Assembly (NCBI RefSeq): GCF_011926545.1
Contig: NZ_JAATIT010000005.1
Span: 62,001-126,000, forward strand
Origin: Sphingopyxis italica
GTDB lineage: Bacteria; Pseudomonadota; Alphaproteobacteria; Sphingomonadales; Sphingomonadaceae
DNA: 64,000 nucleotides
Reading direction: 5' to 3'
The translations under genes and the position numbers were made by a program. Shown piece after piece: positions 1-10,000 of this stretch (its first letter is position 1; the number at the start of each line of letters is the position of its first letter). The notes under the pieces are model-generated. The model did not search any database and was not told where the DNA came from. It saw only the letters and a program-made list of their open reading frames with translations.

Positions 1-666
1 AGGGTAGTCGGTGCGCGGGTCGGCGTGGATCGAGGCGAAGAAGACATCCCGATCCTCGTAGAAGATGTCCTGCGTCCCGTTGCCGTGGTGATAATCGATG
101 TCGAGGATCGCGACCGGGCCGAGGCCGCGGCTGTGCGCCTCGCGCGCGGCGATCGCGGCGTTGTTGAGGTAGCAATAGCCGCCCATATAATCGCGCCCGG
201 CATGATGGCCGGGCGGACGGCAGAGCGCGAAAGCGTGGCGCGCGTCGCTGCCGGTCAACTCATCGAGCGCCGAGAGCGCGCATTGCGCCGACCAATAGGC
301 CGATTCCCACGTCCCCGCCGCGATCGGCGTCCCCGCGTCATAGCTGTAAGCGCCGAGATCGGCGTCGATGCGCCCGAAGCCAAGCGGCCGGCGGCGCCTG
401 ATTGGAAAGGTGTAGCCGATCGCATCGCCGTTGCGGCCCGCGGCGATCCAGTCGCGATGCGCACGTTCGAGAAAGGCGATATAATAGGCATCGTGCACGG
501 CGAGCAGCGGCGCCATGCCGAAGTCGCGGACGGGCTGCCAGTCGGTGAAAGCTTCGACGATCGAACGCGGGCGCTCGATATTTTCGGCATAGGGCACCCA
601 GTCGCCATTGTGCAGTTCGCGCGATGGCGCGTGGGCGGTCTGGCGATCGTCGAAGAAAAGCTTCAC
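1..666 (-). CDS. Acetylpolyamine amidohydrolase / class II HDAC-like deacetylase (3' part cut off by window edge)
   Basis: The first 222 residues of a zinc-dependent deacetylase of the arginase/HDAC fold are present; the C-terminal third lies beyond position 1. The active-site signatures PPGHHAG (about residues 151-157) and DIDYHHGNGT (about 189-198) are intact, giving the catalytic His pair and the first Asp/His zinc ligands. Bacterial family members remove acetyl groups from acetylated polyamines or other small amines. The start is a GTG at 666 that overlaps the TGA of the PaiB-like gene upstream (GTGA), so the two are translationally coupled. Substrate is inferred from the family only. Confidence 0.85.
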   Translation of the reverse strand, partial: MKLFFDDRQTAHAPSRELHNGDWVPYAENIERPRSIVEAFTDWQPVRDFGMAPLLAVHDAYYIAFLERAHRDWIAAGRNGDAIGYTFPIRRRRPLGFGRIDADLGAYSYDAGTPIAAGTWESAYWSAQCALSALDELTGSDARHAFALCRPPGHHAGRDYMGGYCYLNNAAIAAREAHSRGLGPVAILDIDYHHGNGTQDIFYEDRDVFFASIHADPRTDYP

Positions 667-1241
667 CTCTTTGCCTGTCCTTCCATCCATGCCGCGAGCG
701 TCCGGTCGCTGTGGCCCGCAACGATCTCGGCAAAGCCCGGCGCGCTTTCGTCCTGCCCGAGCTTGAAGCTGTGCTCGGCCGAGCGGACATGGGCTCGAAA
801 CGCGATGATCTGATCGAGCATCTTTTCATAGCGCGGGCCGAGGCTGGCTGTCGACCAGGCGCCGCCTTCCATCTTGGCGACGAGCCGTTCGATGGCGTCG
901 CGCGTTTCGTCGCCAACGAACTCGATCTCGACCGTGAAGCGCAGCACCGCATAATTCCACGTCGGCGCCCAGTCGGCTTTCGACAGCAAGCTCGTCGGGA
1001 CATAGGCTTCGGGGCCGGTGAAGAGGATCAGTCCGCGCGGATCGGCGCGGAAATCGCCCACCAGCGGATTGCGCAGCGCGCAATGGCCGAACAGCGAGGT
1101 CACCGCGCCGTCCGCGTCGGTTTCGGCAATCAGCGGGAGCGGGCTGGCGTGAAAATCGCGCGAGACGAGCCAGGCGAGCGGATAATCGGCGATGAGCCGA
1201 CGGACGTCGGCGGCTTCGCGCGGATTATAAGGGCTGGTCAT
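663..1241 (-). CDS. PaiB-family FMN-binding negative transcriptional regulator-like protein
   Basis: A 192-residue protein with the split-barrel flavin-binding fold of the PaiB family (begins MTSPYNPREAADVRRLI; motifs PLPLI, GHCALRNP and PTWNY). In Bacillus subtilis PaiB is encoded beside PaiA, a polyamine acetyltransferase, and represses sporulation and protease genes. Here it overlaps by 4 bp at both ends: with the alpha/beta hydrolase upstream (ATGA) and with a polyamine-type deacetylase downstream. That pairing hints at acetylated-amine metabolism. Length is normal for the family. Whether it binds DNA is not shown by the sequence. Confidence 0.85.
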   Translation of the reverse strand: MTSPYNPREAADVRRLIADYPLAWLVSRDFHASPLPLIAETDADGAVTSLFGHCALRNPLVGDFRADPRGLILFTGPEAYVPTSLLSKADWAPTWNYAVLRFTVEIEFVGDETRDAIERLVAKMEGGAWSTASLGPRYEKMLDQIIAFRAHVRSAEHSFKLGQDESAPGFAEIVAGHSDRTLAAWMEGQAKR

Positions 1242-2194
1242 GCCTTCAGAATATCACGGATCCACGCCGCCTGCTCGTCGATCGCGCGGCTGGCGAGCGG
1301 CGCGATCGATACGGCTTCGAGAAAGCTGTGCGTCGCGCCCGCATAGGTCACGGCGCGGGCCGGGACGCCGGCTTCCTCCAGCTTGCGCGCGAAGGCGTCG
1401 TTGCAATCGGCGAGGATGTCGCATTCGGCGATCGCGAGGAAGGCGGGGGGCAGGCCGGCGAGGTCGGCGCGCAGCGGCGCGACGAGCGGATTGGCGAGCT
1501 GTTCGGGCCCGTCGACATAGGCGGCCCAGAAAGCATCCATCTCATCCGATTCAAGCGAATAGTCGCCGGCGCCGAAACGCGAATAGCTCGGCGTGCGTTC
1601 GGGGGCGAAGGCGCCATAGTTGAGCAGCATCGCGGTGGGCAGCGGGTGCCCGCGCTGGCGCTGAAGCAGGCAGGTCGCGACCGAGAGATTAGCGCCCGCG
1701 GAATCGCCGCCGATCAGCACGCGCTTCGCATCGAGGTTCAACGCGCCGGCCTCGGCCGCGATCCAGTCGAGCGCGGCGGCGCATTGCTCGAGCGCGACGG
1801 GGAATTTGCTTTCGGGCGACAGGCTGTAATCGATGCCGAGCACCGCGACGCCGGCGCGTCCGGCATATTCGCGCATCAGCCGGTCGTGCGTGTCGATGCT
1901 GAACAGCGTCCAGCCGCCGCCGTGAATATAGAGCATCACCGGCAATTTCGCGTCCGCGACCGGACGGTGGAGGCGCAGGCGAACGCCGTCCATGTCCATT
2001 TCGCGGGTCTCCGCCATTATCGGGCCACCCTCGCGCCACGGCCGGCGCACGCGCTCGGCGACCTCGCGGCGCACCGCCATGCTGGCTCCGGCGGGGGCGG
2101 CATGTTCGACATAGGCGGCGTTGACCGCATCGACGAAACGGCGGATATCGGGGTCGGCCATGTCGTCCTCTATGGCGTTCAAGCCGTTTGACAT
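1238..2194 (-). CDS. Alpha/beta hydrolase, hormone-sensitive-lipase family
   Basis: A 318-residue esterase/lipase of the HSL (family IV) type. It has the oxyanion-hole motif HGGGWTL, the nucleophile motif GDSAGANLS and a C-terminal Asp and His (AECDILADC; GATHSF). The start at 2194 was chosen because a GAGAGGA ribosome site lies about 10 bases upstream; another ATG at 2203 sits directly on that site. The gene opens a three-gene reverse-strand operon with PaiB and the deacetylase. The natural ester or acyl substrate is unknown. Confidence 0.85.
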   Translation of the reverse strand: MSNGLNAIEDDMADPDIRRFVDAVNAAYVEHAAPAGASMAVRREVAERVRRPWREGGPIMAETREMDMDGVRLRLHRPVADAKLPVMLYIHGGGWTLFSIDTHDRLMREYAGRAGVAVLGIDYSLSPESKFPVALEQCAAALDWIAAEAGALNLDAKRVLIGGDSAGANLSVATCLLQRQRGHPLPTAMLLNYGAFAPERTPSYSRFGAGDYSLESDEMDAFWAAYVDGPEQLANPLVAPLRADLAGLPPAFLAIAECDILADCNDAFARKLEEAGVPARAVTYAGATHSFLEAVSIAPLASRAIDEQAAWIRDILKA

Positions 2195-2370
2195 AGTTGG
2201 CATATCCTCTCGAAACGATCCTTCGACCGTCTGATAGCTTCTACACGGCCGCCGCTATCGCCCAAACGGGCCAATCACCGCACGGGACAGGCCAGTGGGC
2301 GCGGTGCGGCTGGTCAGCGGCGCGTGCGGCCTATATGGTGTATTTGTCCAAGACTCGCGAGGATCGGGCC

Positions 2371-3129
2371 ATGAAGCATAGTGTCGATATTCTGATCAAC
2401 GACCGTCCGGTGATGGCGCTGCAGGATGAATATTCCGCGGGCTTCATCGATCCGATGCACAGCCACGACCATATCCAGATCCTTTATGCCTCAGCGGGGG
2501 TGATGTCGGTGCGCACGCCCGAGACGAGCTTTGTCATCCCGCCGCAGCGCGCGGTGTGGTTGCCCGCGGGGACGCGGCACGAAGTCGCCTGCCGCGGCCC
2601 GGTATCGCTCCGCACGCTCTATCTGCCATGCGCGGGGCATGAGCATGAGCAGCAATGCCGCGTGTTCGAGGTGTCGAACCTCGTCAAATCGCTGATCCTC
2701 GAGGTCGTCGATTTTCCGGGGCTTTACGACGTCGACGGACGCGAGGGGCGGATCATCGCGCTGCTGCTCGACGAGATCGGGCGGATGCCCAACGCGCCCT
2801 ATCAGGTGTCGATGCCCTCGAACCCGCGGCTGCTGCGCGTCTGCAACGCGATCATCGCCGATCCGTCGGACCCGCGCGACATCGACGACTGGGCGGCGCT
2901 CGCGGCGATGGGGCGGCGCACCTTCACGCGCAGTTTCAAGCAGGAAACGGGAATGGGGCTCGCCGTGTGGCGGCAGCAGGTGCGGTTGATGGAGGCGCTG
3001 TCTCTGCTCGCGGCGGGCGCCTCGATCACGCAGGTCACTTACGATGTCGGCTATGACAGCCCCAGCGGGTTCGCCGCGATGTTCCGCCGCGCCTTCGGCG
3101 TCCCGCCGAGCCAGTATCTGAAGCACTGA
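2371..3129 (+). CDS. AraC-family transcriptional regulator with cupin sensor domain
   Basis: A 252-residue regulator with an N-terminal cupin-like ligand domain (about residues 20-95; MHSHDHIQILYA) and a C-terminal AraC double helix-turn-helix (about 150-250; ending GYDSPSGFAAMFRRAFGVPP). The ATG at 2371 is preceded by GAGGA at suitable spacing; the frame stays open upstream but has no better start. It is divergent from the alpha/beta hydrolase operon across about 175 bp and could control it. Effector unknown. Confidence 0.9.
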   Translation: MKHSVDILINDRPVMALQDEYSAGFIDPMHSHDHIQILYASAGVMSVRTPETSFVIPPQRAVWLPAGTRHEVACRGPVSLRTLYLPCAGHEHEQQCRVFEVSNLVKSLILEVVDFPGLYDVDGREGRIIALLLDEIGRMPNAPYQVSMPSNPRLLRVCNAIIADPSDPRDIDDWAALAAMGRRTFTRSFKQETGMGLAVWRQQVRLMEALSLLAAGASITQVTYDVGYDSPSGFAAMFRRAFGVPPSQYLKH

Positions 3130-3148
3130 CCCGGCGAGAGTTGTTGGG

Positions 3149-3562
3149 TCAGCCGGCGCGGGTCCAGATCTTGGTGCGGCAGAAAAAGGCGATGCAGCCC
3201 TTGAGTTCGAGCTTGCCGCCCGGCAGCAATTTTAGCCGGCCGTTTGCCGCGCCGTCGCCTGTTTCGGGGTCGTAGACGGGGCCGCCCTTCCATTCGGTCG
3301 GGCCGCCGGTGAAGCCGTTCAGGACGACGAGACCCTTGAGTTTGCGATGACGCAGTTCGGGTTCCGAATTGCGTACATCGCGCAGGTCGGGGTTGGCGCG
3401 CAGGCGTTTGGCATCGACGACCTTGCCGCACAGCGCCTCGCCGCAGCGGTAGATTTCGACGCGCCCGCCCTCGCTGCCCGTCGCCCAGACGCCGGTAATG
3501 TCCGCCGCCGCCGCGGGCGTCGCGAACGCCGCGGCGGCGAGAAGGATCAGCGTTCGCTTCAT
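3149..3562 (-). CDS. Secreted DUF2147-family protein
   Basis: A 137-residue protein with a clear signal peptide (MKRTLILLAAAAFATPAAAA) and a DUF2147 domain (ITGVWATGSEGGRVEIYRC; ending in FFCRTKIWTRAG). DUF2147 proteins are small exported lipocalin-like proteins of unknown role in Proteobacteria. Cysteines near residues 44 and 49 and two near the C-terminus could pair in the periplasm. Its ATG overlaps the stop of the PF10118 hydrolase gene upstream by 4 bp, so the two are probably co-expressed. Confidence 0.85.
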   Translation of the reverse strand: MKRTLILLAAAAFATPAAAADITGVWATGSEGGRVEIYRCGEALCGKVVDAKRLRANPDLRDVRNSEPELRHRKLKGLVVLNGFTGGPTEWKGGPVYDPETGDGAANGRLKLLPGGKLELKGCIAFFCRTKIWTRAG

Positions 3563-4416
3563 GCCGCCAGCCCCTTGACCTTGCCGGCTTCGAGCAGCCG
3601 CAGCGCCTCTTCGAGCAGCGGCCGGTCGTCGAGTTCCCACGGATGGAAGCCCGGCTTCATATAGGTGAAGACGCCGCGCAGCAGCGCGCGCATCAGCCCT
3701 TCGCGGCCATAGAGCCAGGCGAGCAGGCCTTTCCATGTCGCCCAATTGTTGCAGCCGTCCTGTGCGAGCAGGTCGGCGGCGTTGCGGAAGATGACATAGT
3801 GAAAGCGCATCGTCGTCACGCACATCACCGTGCTGCGCTTCAGCCAGCGGCGCAGCGGGGTCATCGTCCGTGCGGCGTGGAGATAGGTATCGAAGGCGAC
3901 GGCCTTGTGCTCGATTTCCTCGATCGCGTGCCAGCGCCAGAGCTGCCGCGCTTCGTCGGCGGCGCCGCCGAGATGGGTGGGGTTCGCCAGCGCATCGTGC
4001 GCGAGCGTCGCGGTGAAATGTTCGAGCGCGCAGGTCGCGGCGAGCTGCTGGATCGGCGAGCGGCGCTTGACCCACGCGATCGTCCGGCGCGCGCGTTCCT
4101 CGGCCGATGCGATGTCGAAGCCCGCGTCCTCGGCCTGGCGATTGAACACGACATGTTCGCGGCTGTGCATCGATTCCTGATAGAGGAAATCGTCGATCTG
4201 GCCGCGCAGCGGCTGCGGCGTGCCCTCGCGATAATGGCGCACCGACGTCATAAAGAATTTCTCGCCGACCGGGAAGGTCGAGGAGAGCGCGTTGAAAAAG
4301 GCGGTGCGGCCGGGATCGCCGCTGTGCCACCAGCGCGGCGGCGGGTTCTCGCGGCCGAATTTGAGGTCGCGCTTTTCGATTCGAATGTCGTCGGGGGTGC
4401 GGAGGGAAGCGGACAT
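3559..4416 (-). CDS. Predicted metal-dependent hydrolase (PF10118 family)
   Basis: A 285-residue protein of the PF10118 'predicted metal-dependent hydrolase' family: ferritin-like helices with spaced His/Glu residues, including ESMHSREHVVFN, CALEHFTAT and HAIEEIEHKAVAFD, which look like a di-metal carboxylate site. The biochemical function of the family is unsettled. It starts a two-gene unit with the DUF2147 protein. The divergent TetR gene and the palindrome between them suggest local repression. Confidence 0.85.
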   Translation of the reverse strand: MSASLRTPDDIRIEKRDLKFGRENPPPRWWHSGDPGRTAFFNALSSTFPVGEKFFMTSVRHYREGTPQPLRGQIDDFLYQESMHSREHVVFNRQAEDAGFDIASAEERARRTIAWVKRRSPIQQLAATCALEHFTATLAHDALANPTHLGGAADEARQLWRWHAIEEIEHKAVAFDTYLHAARTMTPLRRWLKRSTVMCVTTMRFHYVIFRNAADLLAQDGCNNWATWKGLLAWLYGREGLMRALLRGVFTYMKPGFHPWELDDRPLLEEALRLLEAGKVKGLAA

Positions 4417-4441
4417 CGTGCAACCTTTCTGCGATATAAGT

Positions 4442-4459
4442 TACATTAACATCAATGTA
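4442..4459. promoter_or_regulatory. Palindrome, candidate TetR-family operator
   Basis: TACATT (4442-4447) and AATGTA (4454-4459) are perfect inverted arms separated by 6 bases, in an AT-rich patch of the 160 bp intergenic region between the divergent PF10118 hydrolase and TetR genes. Size and position fit an operator for the adjacent TetR regulator. This is inference; no footprint can be read from sequence. Confidence 0.4.
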
Positions 4460-4576
4460 TATATCACGCAACCGAAGGCACCGCAAGGTGGACGATGATG
4501 GTGACAATCAGCCACTTTCGAGTAAGGCTTTCGGGCGGAGGCTTTCGCGGGGCGCGGGGCCGCAAGGGAATGGTTC

Positions 4577-5203
4577 ATGTACAAGCAAGCGCGGCCGCAC
4601 CAGAAACGGCGCAAGCGTTCGGGCGCCGAGGTCCGCGAGGAAGGATTGGCGGCGGCGCGCGGCTTACTCCTCGATCGCGGGCCCGCGGCGGTGACGCTCG
4701 CCAATGTGGGGCAGGCGATCGGCATGTCGCACGCCAACGTACTGCACCATTTCGGATCGGCGGCGGGGCTGCAATCGGCGCTGATGGGGTCGATGGTGCG
4801 CGATCTGACCGACGCGCTCGGCAATGTCGTCGAGTTGATGAAGACCGACGCCGCGGCGCCGCGCGCGGTCGCCGACCGCGTGTTCGACGCGTTCGACAAG
4901 GGCGGCGCCGGACCGCTCGCGGCATGGATCATCCTGTCGGGCGATGTCGAGCAACTCGAACCCGTGCGCGCCGCGGTGCGCGCGCTGGTCGAGGCCATCG
5001 TCGGCCAGTCGACCGACGAAGCCGCACCCGACCGCGTGCGCGCGGCGGTGCTGATGATGGCGGTGACGGCGTTCGGCGATGCCGTCATCGGACCCCATGT
5101 GCGCGCGATGCTCGACCAGCCCGACGACGCGATGCGCGACCTGATCGCGCGCATCCTGCCGTTGTTCCTGATCCCGACCGGAATTCCGCCGGCCGCACCC
5201 TGA
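4577..5203 (+). CDS. TetR/AcrR-family transcriptional regulator
   Basis: A 208-residue regulator with an N-terminal TetR helix-turn-helix (about residues 20-70; VTLANVGQAIGMSHANVLHHF) and an all-helical ligand/dimer domain. An AAGGGA ribosome site precedes the ATG. It is divergent from the PF10118/DUF2147 pair, which it probably represses through the palindrome at 4442-4459. Ligand unknown. Confidence 0.9.
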   Translation: MYKQARPHQKRRKRSGAEVREEGLAAARGLLLDRGPAAVTLANVGQAIGMSHANVLHHFGSAAGLQSALMGSMVRDLTDALGNVVELMKTDAAAPRAVADRVFDAFDKGGAGPLAAWIILSGDVEQLEPVRAAVRALVEAIVGQSTDEAAPDRVRAAVLMMAVTAFGDAVIGPHVRAMLDQPDDAMRDLIARILPLFLIPTGIPPAAP

Positions 5204-5209
5204 CCGGCG

Positions 5210-6205
5210 CTACTCGCTTCCGGAGAGGAGAATCTCGTCTTCGGTCGCCGACACCCGGCGCGCGATGCCGTTCAATTCCATCGCCTTCACAAAGCCGTCG
5301 ACGTCGCCCGCCTGGAATACGCCGACGACCTGTTTTTCGGGGATCTTGCCGTCCTTGAAGACGAGCTTTCGCGGCGAATAGCGGTTCATTTCGGCAACCG
5401 CTTCCGACAAAGGATCGCGCATGAAGATCAGGCGCCCTTCGGTCCAGCTCGTTTCCTTCGCGACGTCGACCCGGCTGAGCGACCAATTATGGTCGGCGCC
5501 GATGACGAGTTGGCCGCCGGGCGCCATATCGGTGCCGCTGCCCGAGCCGGAGCCGGTTTCCTCGACCCGCACTTTCCCCTCGACCAGCGTGACGACCATG
5601 TTGCCATGCTCGTAACTGACTTCAAAGGCGGTGCCGATCGCGCGCACGCTCTTGCCGCCGGCGTTGACGATGAACGGACGCGACGGATCGGGCGCGACGC
5701 GGAAAAAAGCGCGCCCGGCGACCAGATCGACCCGGCGTTCGCCCGGCGTTTCGCGCAGCCGCATTTCGGTTTCGGCATCGAGCGTCACGACCGAGCCTTC
5801 GGGAAGGGTGACGGTCGTCGTCTGGCCGACGCCGGTGCGGAAATGCTGGGCCGTCGTCGTGCCGAAGCCCGGGAAAACTCCCAGATAGGCGGACCATCCG
5901 AGCGTGAAGACCAGCAGCAGCGACGCCGCCAGCGCCAGATGCCGGCGCCAGCCCGATCGCCGGCTGCCGCGTTCGCCGGTCGAGTCGGCCGGAGGCAGCA
6001 TCTCGGGCTCTTGCGGGATCGTGCCGGCGATCAGCCACGCCCGTTCGACGAGCCGATAGGCGTCGCGGTGCGTGTCGGACTGATCGAGCCACTCGAGGAA
6101 GCACAGTTCGTCGTCGACCGTCATGTCGCCCGACCGTTCGAGGTTGAACCATTGCACCGCCTCGGCGCGAAGCGCGGCGCGGGCGAAGGCGTCGTTGCCG
6201 CTCAC
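5210..6205 (-). CDS. FecR-family anti-sigma / sigma-regulator protein
   Basis: A 331-residue inner-membrane regulator: an N-terminal cytosolic anti-sigma domain (FLEWLDQSDTHRDAYRLVERAW), one transmembrane segment (about 88-106), a periplasmic FecR domain (VTLPEGSVVTLDAET; LVEGKVRV) and a C-terminal secretin/TonB-type segment. It relays the state of a TonB-dependent receptor to an ECF sigma factor. Its ATG overlaps the sigma gene stop by 4 bp, and the receptor gene lies on the other side of the sigma gene, giving a complete FecI-FecR-FecA-type surface signalling unit. Confidence 0.92.
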   Translation of the reverse strand: MSGNDAFARAALRAEAVQWFNLERSGDMTVDDELCFLEWLDQSDTHRDAYRLVERAWLIAGTIPQEPEMLPPADSTGERGSRRSGWRRHLALAASLLLVFTLGWSAYLGVFPGFGTTTAQHFRTGVGQTTTVTLPEGSVVTLDAETEMRLRETPGERRVDLVAGRAFFRVAPDPSRPFIVNAGGKSVRAIGTAFEVSYEHGNMVVTLVEGKVRVEETGSGSGSGTDMAPGGQLVIGADHNWSLSRVDVAKETSWTEGRLIFMRDPLSEAVAEMNRYSPRKLVFKDGKIPEKQVVGVFQAGDVDGFVKAMELNGIARRVSATEDEILLSGSE

Positions 6206-6744
6206 AGCTCGGGCTCCATTTCTTCGACGATGCGCACGAGGGCGCGGTGCATCAGCTCCTTCACCGCCTCCCTGGAGATGCCCATCCGCTGGGCGATGGC
6301 CTGATAGGTCAGATTTTCGAACCTGTGATATTGAAAAGCCTCGCGTGCGCGCGGCGGAAGATTCTGGATCGCTTCGAGCACGCGGCGATATTCCTGTTGC
6401 CCGATCACGATGCGTTCGGGCGACCGTTGCTCGGAGATTTCGATGACGTCTTCGAACTCGTCGTGCAAAAGGCTCGCGCGCGCCTTTTGCCGGCGGTAGC
6501 GGCTGATCAGCGCGTTGCGCGCGGCGGCGAACAGATAGCGTTCGACATTGTCGATCGGCGTGCTGAGCTGCGCCGATTGCAGGCGCAGGAAAACCTCCTG
6601 CACCAGATCGTCGACATCGGCATCATCGGCACGGCGGCGGAAATAGCGGCGCAATCCCGGGCCATAGGCCGTCATCCATGCGGCCAGATCCCGATCCGGT
6701 TGCGGGACAGCCATCGTCAATAATAGCCCTGATAAAACAGGCAT
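6202..6744 (-). CDS. FecI-like ECF RNA polymerase sigma factor
   Basis: A 180-residue sigma-70 family member with region 2 (ADVDDLVQEVFLRLQ) and region 4 (LTYQAIAQRMGISREAVKEL) only. The start at 6744 is supported by GGGAG about 9 bases upstream; the ATG at 6714 has no comparable site. Translationally coupled to FecR. It is expected to direct transcription of the divergent TonB receptor gene at 7050 when that receptor binds its ligand. Confidence 0.92.
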   Translation of the reverse strand: MPVLSGLLLTMAVPQPDRDLAAWMTAYGPGLRRYFRRRADDADVDDLVQEVFLRLQSAQLSTPIDNVERYLFAAARNALISRYRRQKARASLLHDEFEDVIEISEQRSPERIVIGQQEYRRVLEAIQNLPPRAREAFQYHRFENLTYQAIAQRMGISREAVKELMHRALVRIVEEMEPEL

Positions 6745-7049
6745 TGCGAGATGCTCCCAACCCTATGCGTCATCCCGGCATCATTCCCAAAACGGTCGTT
6801 GCGGCTCCATTATCGTGCTGGAGTTATCAGGGTAGACGCGGGAAATTCGCAAGAGGGGGGATGAAAAACGCTCCGGCCGACGAATTTTCCGAACGACGCG
6901 TTCACCGGCGTAGATATTAACATTGTTGAAAATATTATTCGATCGATCCCCCCATGTCCGAAAACGGGGCGTCTATTCGAATGGGCGCCGGATCGAGCGC
7001 CACAGCAGCGGGACATGAATCCCGCAGGACAGGGTGAGGGAGAGGGGAC
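6745..7049. promoter_or_regulatory. Intergenic region between fecI-like and TonB-receptor genes
   Basis: 305 bp without a gene. It must contain the divergent promoters of the sigma factor and the receptor. A relatively AT-rich patch lies at about 6912-6945. A strong purine-rich ribosome site (GGGAGAGGGG) sits just before the receptor ATG. No convincing -35/-10 pair for an ECF sigma factor with normal spacing was found. Confidence 0.5.
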
Positions 7050-10000
7050 ATGCGGGTTCGTGCATGCAATTTGCGCAAATTTCTGTTGAGTGGTGCGGCG
7101 ATCGGCTGCCTGGCGTTTTCGGGCGATGCGGCGCTGGCGCGCGAACATGTCACAAGTTACAGCATAGCGCCGCAGTCGCTCGACCGGGCGCTGCGCGACT
7201 TCGGCGTGCAAAGTGGCGTGACGATCCTCGTCGATGCGGCGATCGTCAACGGCAAGCGCACCGCGGGCCACAGCAAACGGACGGACCCCGAAACGGCGCT
7301 GCGCGCGCTGCTGCTCGGGACCGGGCTCGGCTATCGCCGCGACGGCGACGTCTTTGTGGTGACGCGGGAGGGAAACGTAACCCCGCTCGCCGCCGGCGGT
7401 GAGATCGAGGATCCCGCGGAGATCGTCGTCACGGCCCAGAAGCGCGAGGAAAAGATCGGCGACGTGCCGATCGCGATCAGCGCCTTCACGCCGAAAGCGC
7501 TCGACGATCGCAAGGTCGAGAGCGGCGCCGAACTGGTCCGCGCGGTACCCAACGTCAATTTTTCAAAGGGCAATTTCAGCGGCTATGACTTCACGATCCG
7601 CGGCATCGGAACGAAGGCGATTTCGGCCTCGAGCGATCCCGCGGTCGCGGTCAGCTTCAACAACACGCCGCTGATCCGCAACCGCCTGTTCGAAGCCGAG
7701 TTTTTCGACCTCGAGCGCGTCGAGGTGCTGCGCGGCCCGCAAGGGACGCTCTATGGCCGGAACGCCACCGGCGGGGTGGTGAACGTCATCCCGGCGATGC
7801 CGAGCGACGAGTTCGAGGGGATGGCGAAGGGCGAGGTCGGCAATTTTTCGACGCGCCGGTTGAGCGGGATGATCAACGTTCCGCTGACCGATACGCTGGC
7901 GGTCCGCGCCGCGGGCGCGATGACCAAGCGCGACGGTTTCGATTTCAACACCTTCACCCAGCAGCGCGTCAACGATCGCGACCTGTGGTCGACGCGCGTG
8001 TCGGCGCAGTGGGAACCGACCGACAATCTGAAGGCCAGCTTCATCTGGCAGCATTTCGAGGAGGATGACCAGCGTTCGCGCACGGGCAAGCAATTGTGTA
8101 CGCGCGACGAGGGGCCCGAGACCGTTGGGAACGCTGCAGTTGATCCTTATTTGCGTGCCAAGCTCAGCCAAGGGTGCCTGCCGGGATCGCTTTACAGCGA
8201 CGCGGCTTTTGGCGCGCCCAATGCGGCGAGCTTTGCTTTCGTCAATGCTGCCGCCAATATCGGATTGAACCTCGTTCAGCTTCCCGACGGCAGCTTCGCG
8301 TCGCTTCGTGTGATTGACCCTGGCCGCGACCCCTACGCCGATGTCGTGCAGTCCCGGAACTTGCGCGAGATTTCCACGAGTTACGATCCGAGATTTCGTG
8401 CCAACAACGACGTGTTTCAGCTCAATCTCGAGGCGGGGGTCGGCGACCTGAAGCTGATCTCGCAGACCGCCTATTCCAGCGATCATTATTATTCGTCGCA
8501 AGATTATAATCGATTTCTGTCGGCTCCAATCTTTAACGATTCGACATTGACTTTCGGTGCGACCGTTCCCGGCCCGACGCCCGGCGGCATCTATACCGAT
8601 CCGCAACTCGGCCCGTCGGACCGAATGCTGGCGGTCGATGTCAGCCAGTCGCGCAACTCGCAATGGACGCAGGAACTGCGGCTGCAATCGGACTTTTCGG
8701 GGCCGTTCAATTTCAGCGTCGGTGCCAATGCGCTGAATTTCAAGTCGCAGGACGATTATTACGTCTTTAGCAATATGTTCAGTTTGCTTGCCGAATATTT
8801 TTACAACCGCGAAGATGCGCCGGGCGAATTCGGAGCGGGGACACGCAATTGCGACCCGGGCAATGAGTTTCGCGAGTGCATTTATGTCGATCCGAACACC
8901 ATCGACCAGATCAATGGCCAAGGGCATAATTATTTCCGCAGCAAGAATGTCGTACAAACCCGGTCATGGGCGCTGTTCGGAGAAGCCTACTGGAATGTGT
9001 CGGATGATGTGAAGATCACGGCCGGCGCGCGCTATACCAACGACAAAAAGACCTCGACACCGATTCCCAGCCAGCTTTTGCTCGGTGCGCAGAATTTCGG
9101 CACCGAGAGCGGCGCATCGAGCGGCGGGCGTGTCAGTATCGGCTATCCGGCGCTGCCGCCGATCGAGCAGCAATGGGACGCCTTCACCGGCCGGCTGGTG
9201 GTCGACTGGAAACCCGAAACCTCCTTCTCCGACAACACATTGGTCTATGCGTCCTTTTCGCATGGGTACAAGGGCGGCGGTTCGAACCCGCCGCGCGTCG
9301 ATATCGATCCTAAGGTGATCCAGTATCAGCCGCTCGCCGCGACGTTCAAACCCGAATATGTCAATGCGTTCGAAATCGGCACGAAGAACAGCTTCGCGGG
9401 CGGCAGGATGACGCTCAACGCCACCGCCTTTTTCTATGACTATACCGATTATCAGGTGTCGCAGATCGTCGACCGCATTGCGCTCAACGAAAATTTCGAT
9501 GCGCAAAGCTGGGGACTGGAGCTCGAAGCGGCGTGGCGGCCGTCGCGCAATTTCCGGATCGATTCCAACTTCGGCTATCTGCGCACGCGGATCGGCAAGG
9601 GCGCGCAATCGATCGACGTGATGAACCGGACGCAGGGGAATGAGGACTGGGTGGTTGTGCGCCCGCAACTCGGGGTGCCCTCCAACTGTATCGCGCCAAA
9701 GGACAAGGTCGAGGCGATCCTCAATTCGCCCTTCGCGGCCGGCGGTTTCAATGGGCTCGGCGATTTCATGCTGTCGGCCCTGTGTGCGGGCTCGTCGCGT
9801 TACGGCAGCTTCAATCCCAGTATCGAAACCAATCTGCGCTGGGACCAGTTTCTGGGCTTCACCTACGATCCGCTCACCGATGCGCCCAACGGCGGCCGCG
9901 GCTTCTATGCCGATCTGGAAGGGAATGAGCTGCCCAATTCGCCGCGCTTCACTTTCAACATCGGCGCGCAATATACCTTCTTCATCGACGACTGGAACCT

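Noticed and set aside
6928..6960. GAAAAT and TGTCC boxes resembling a FecI-type promoter before the TonB receptor
   Set aside because: The spacing is 21 bases, several longer than the usual gap for such promoters, and the boxes are short enough to occur by chance.
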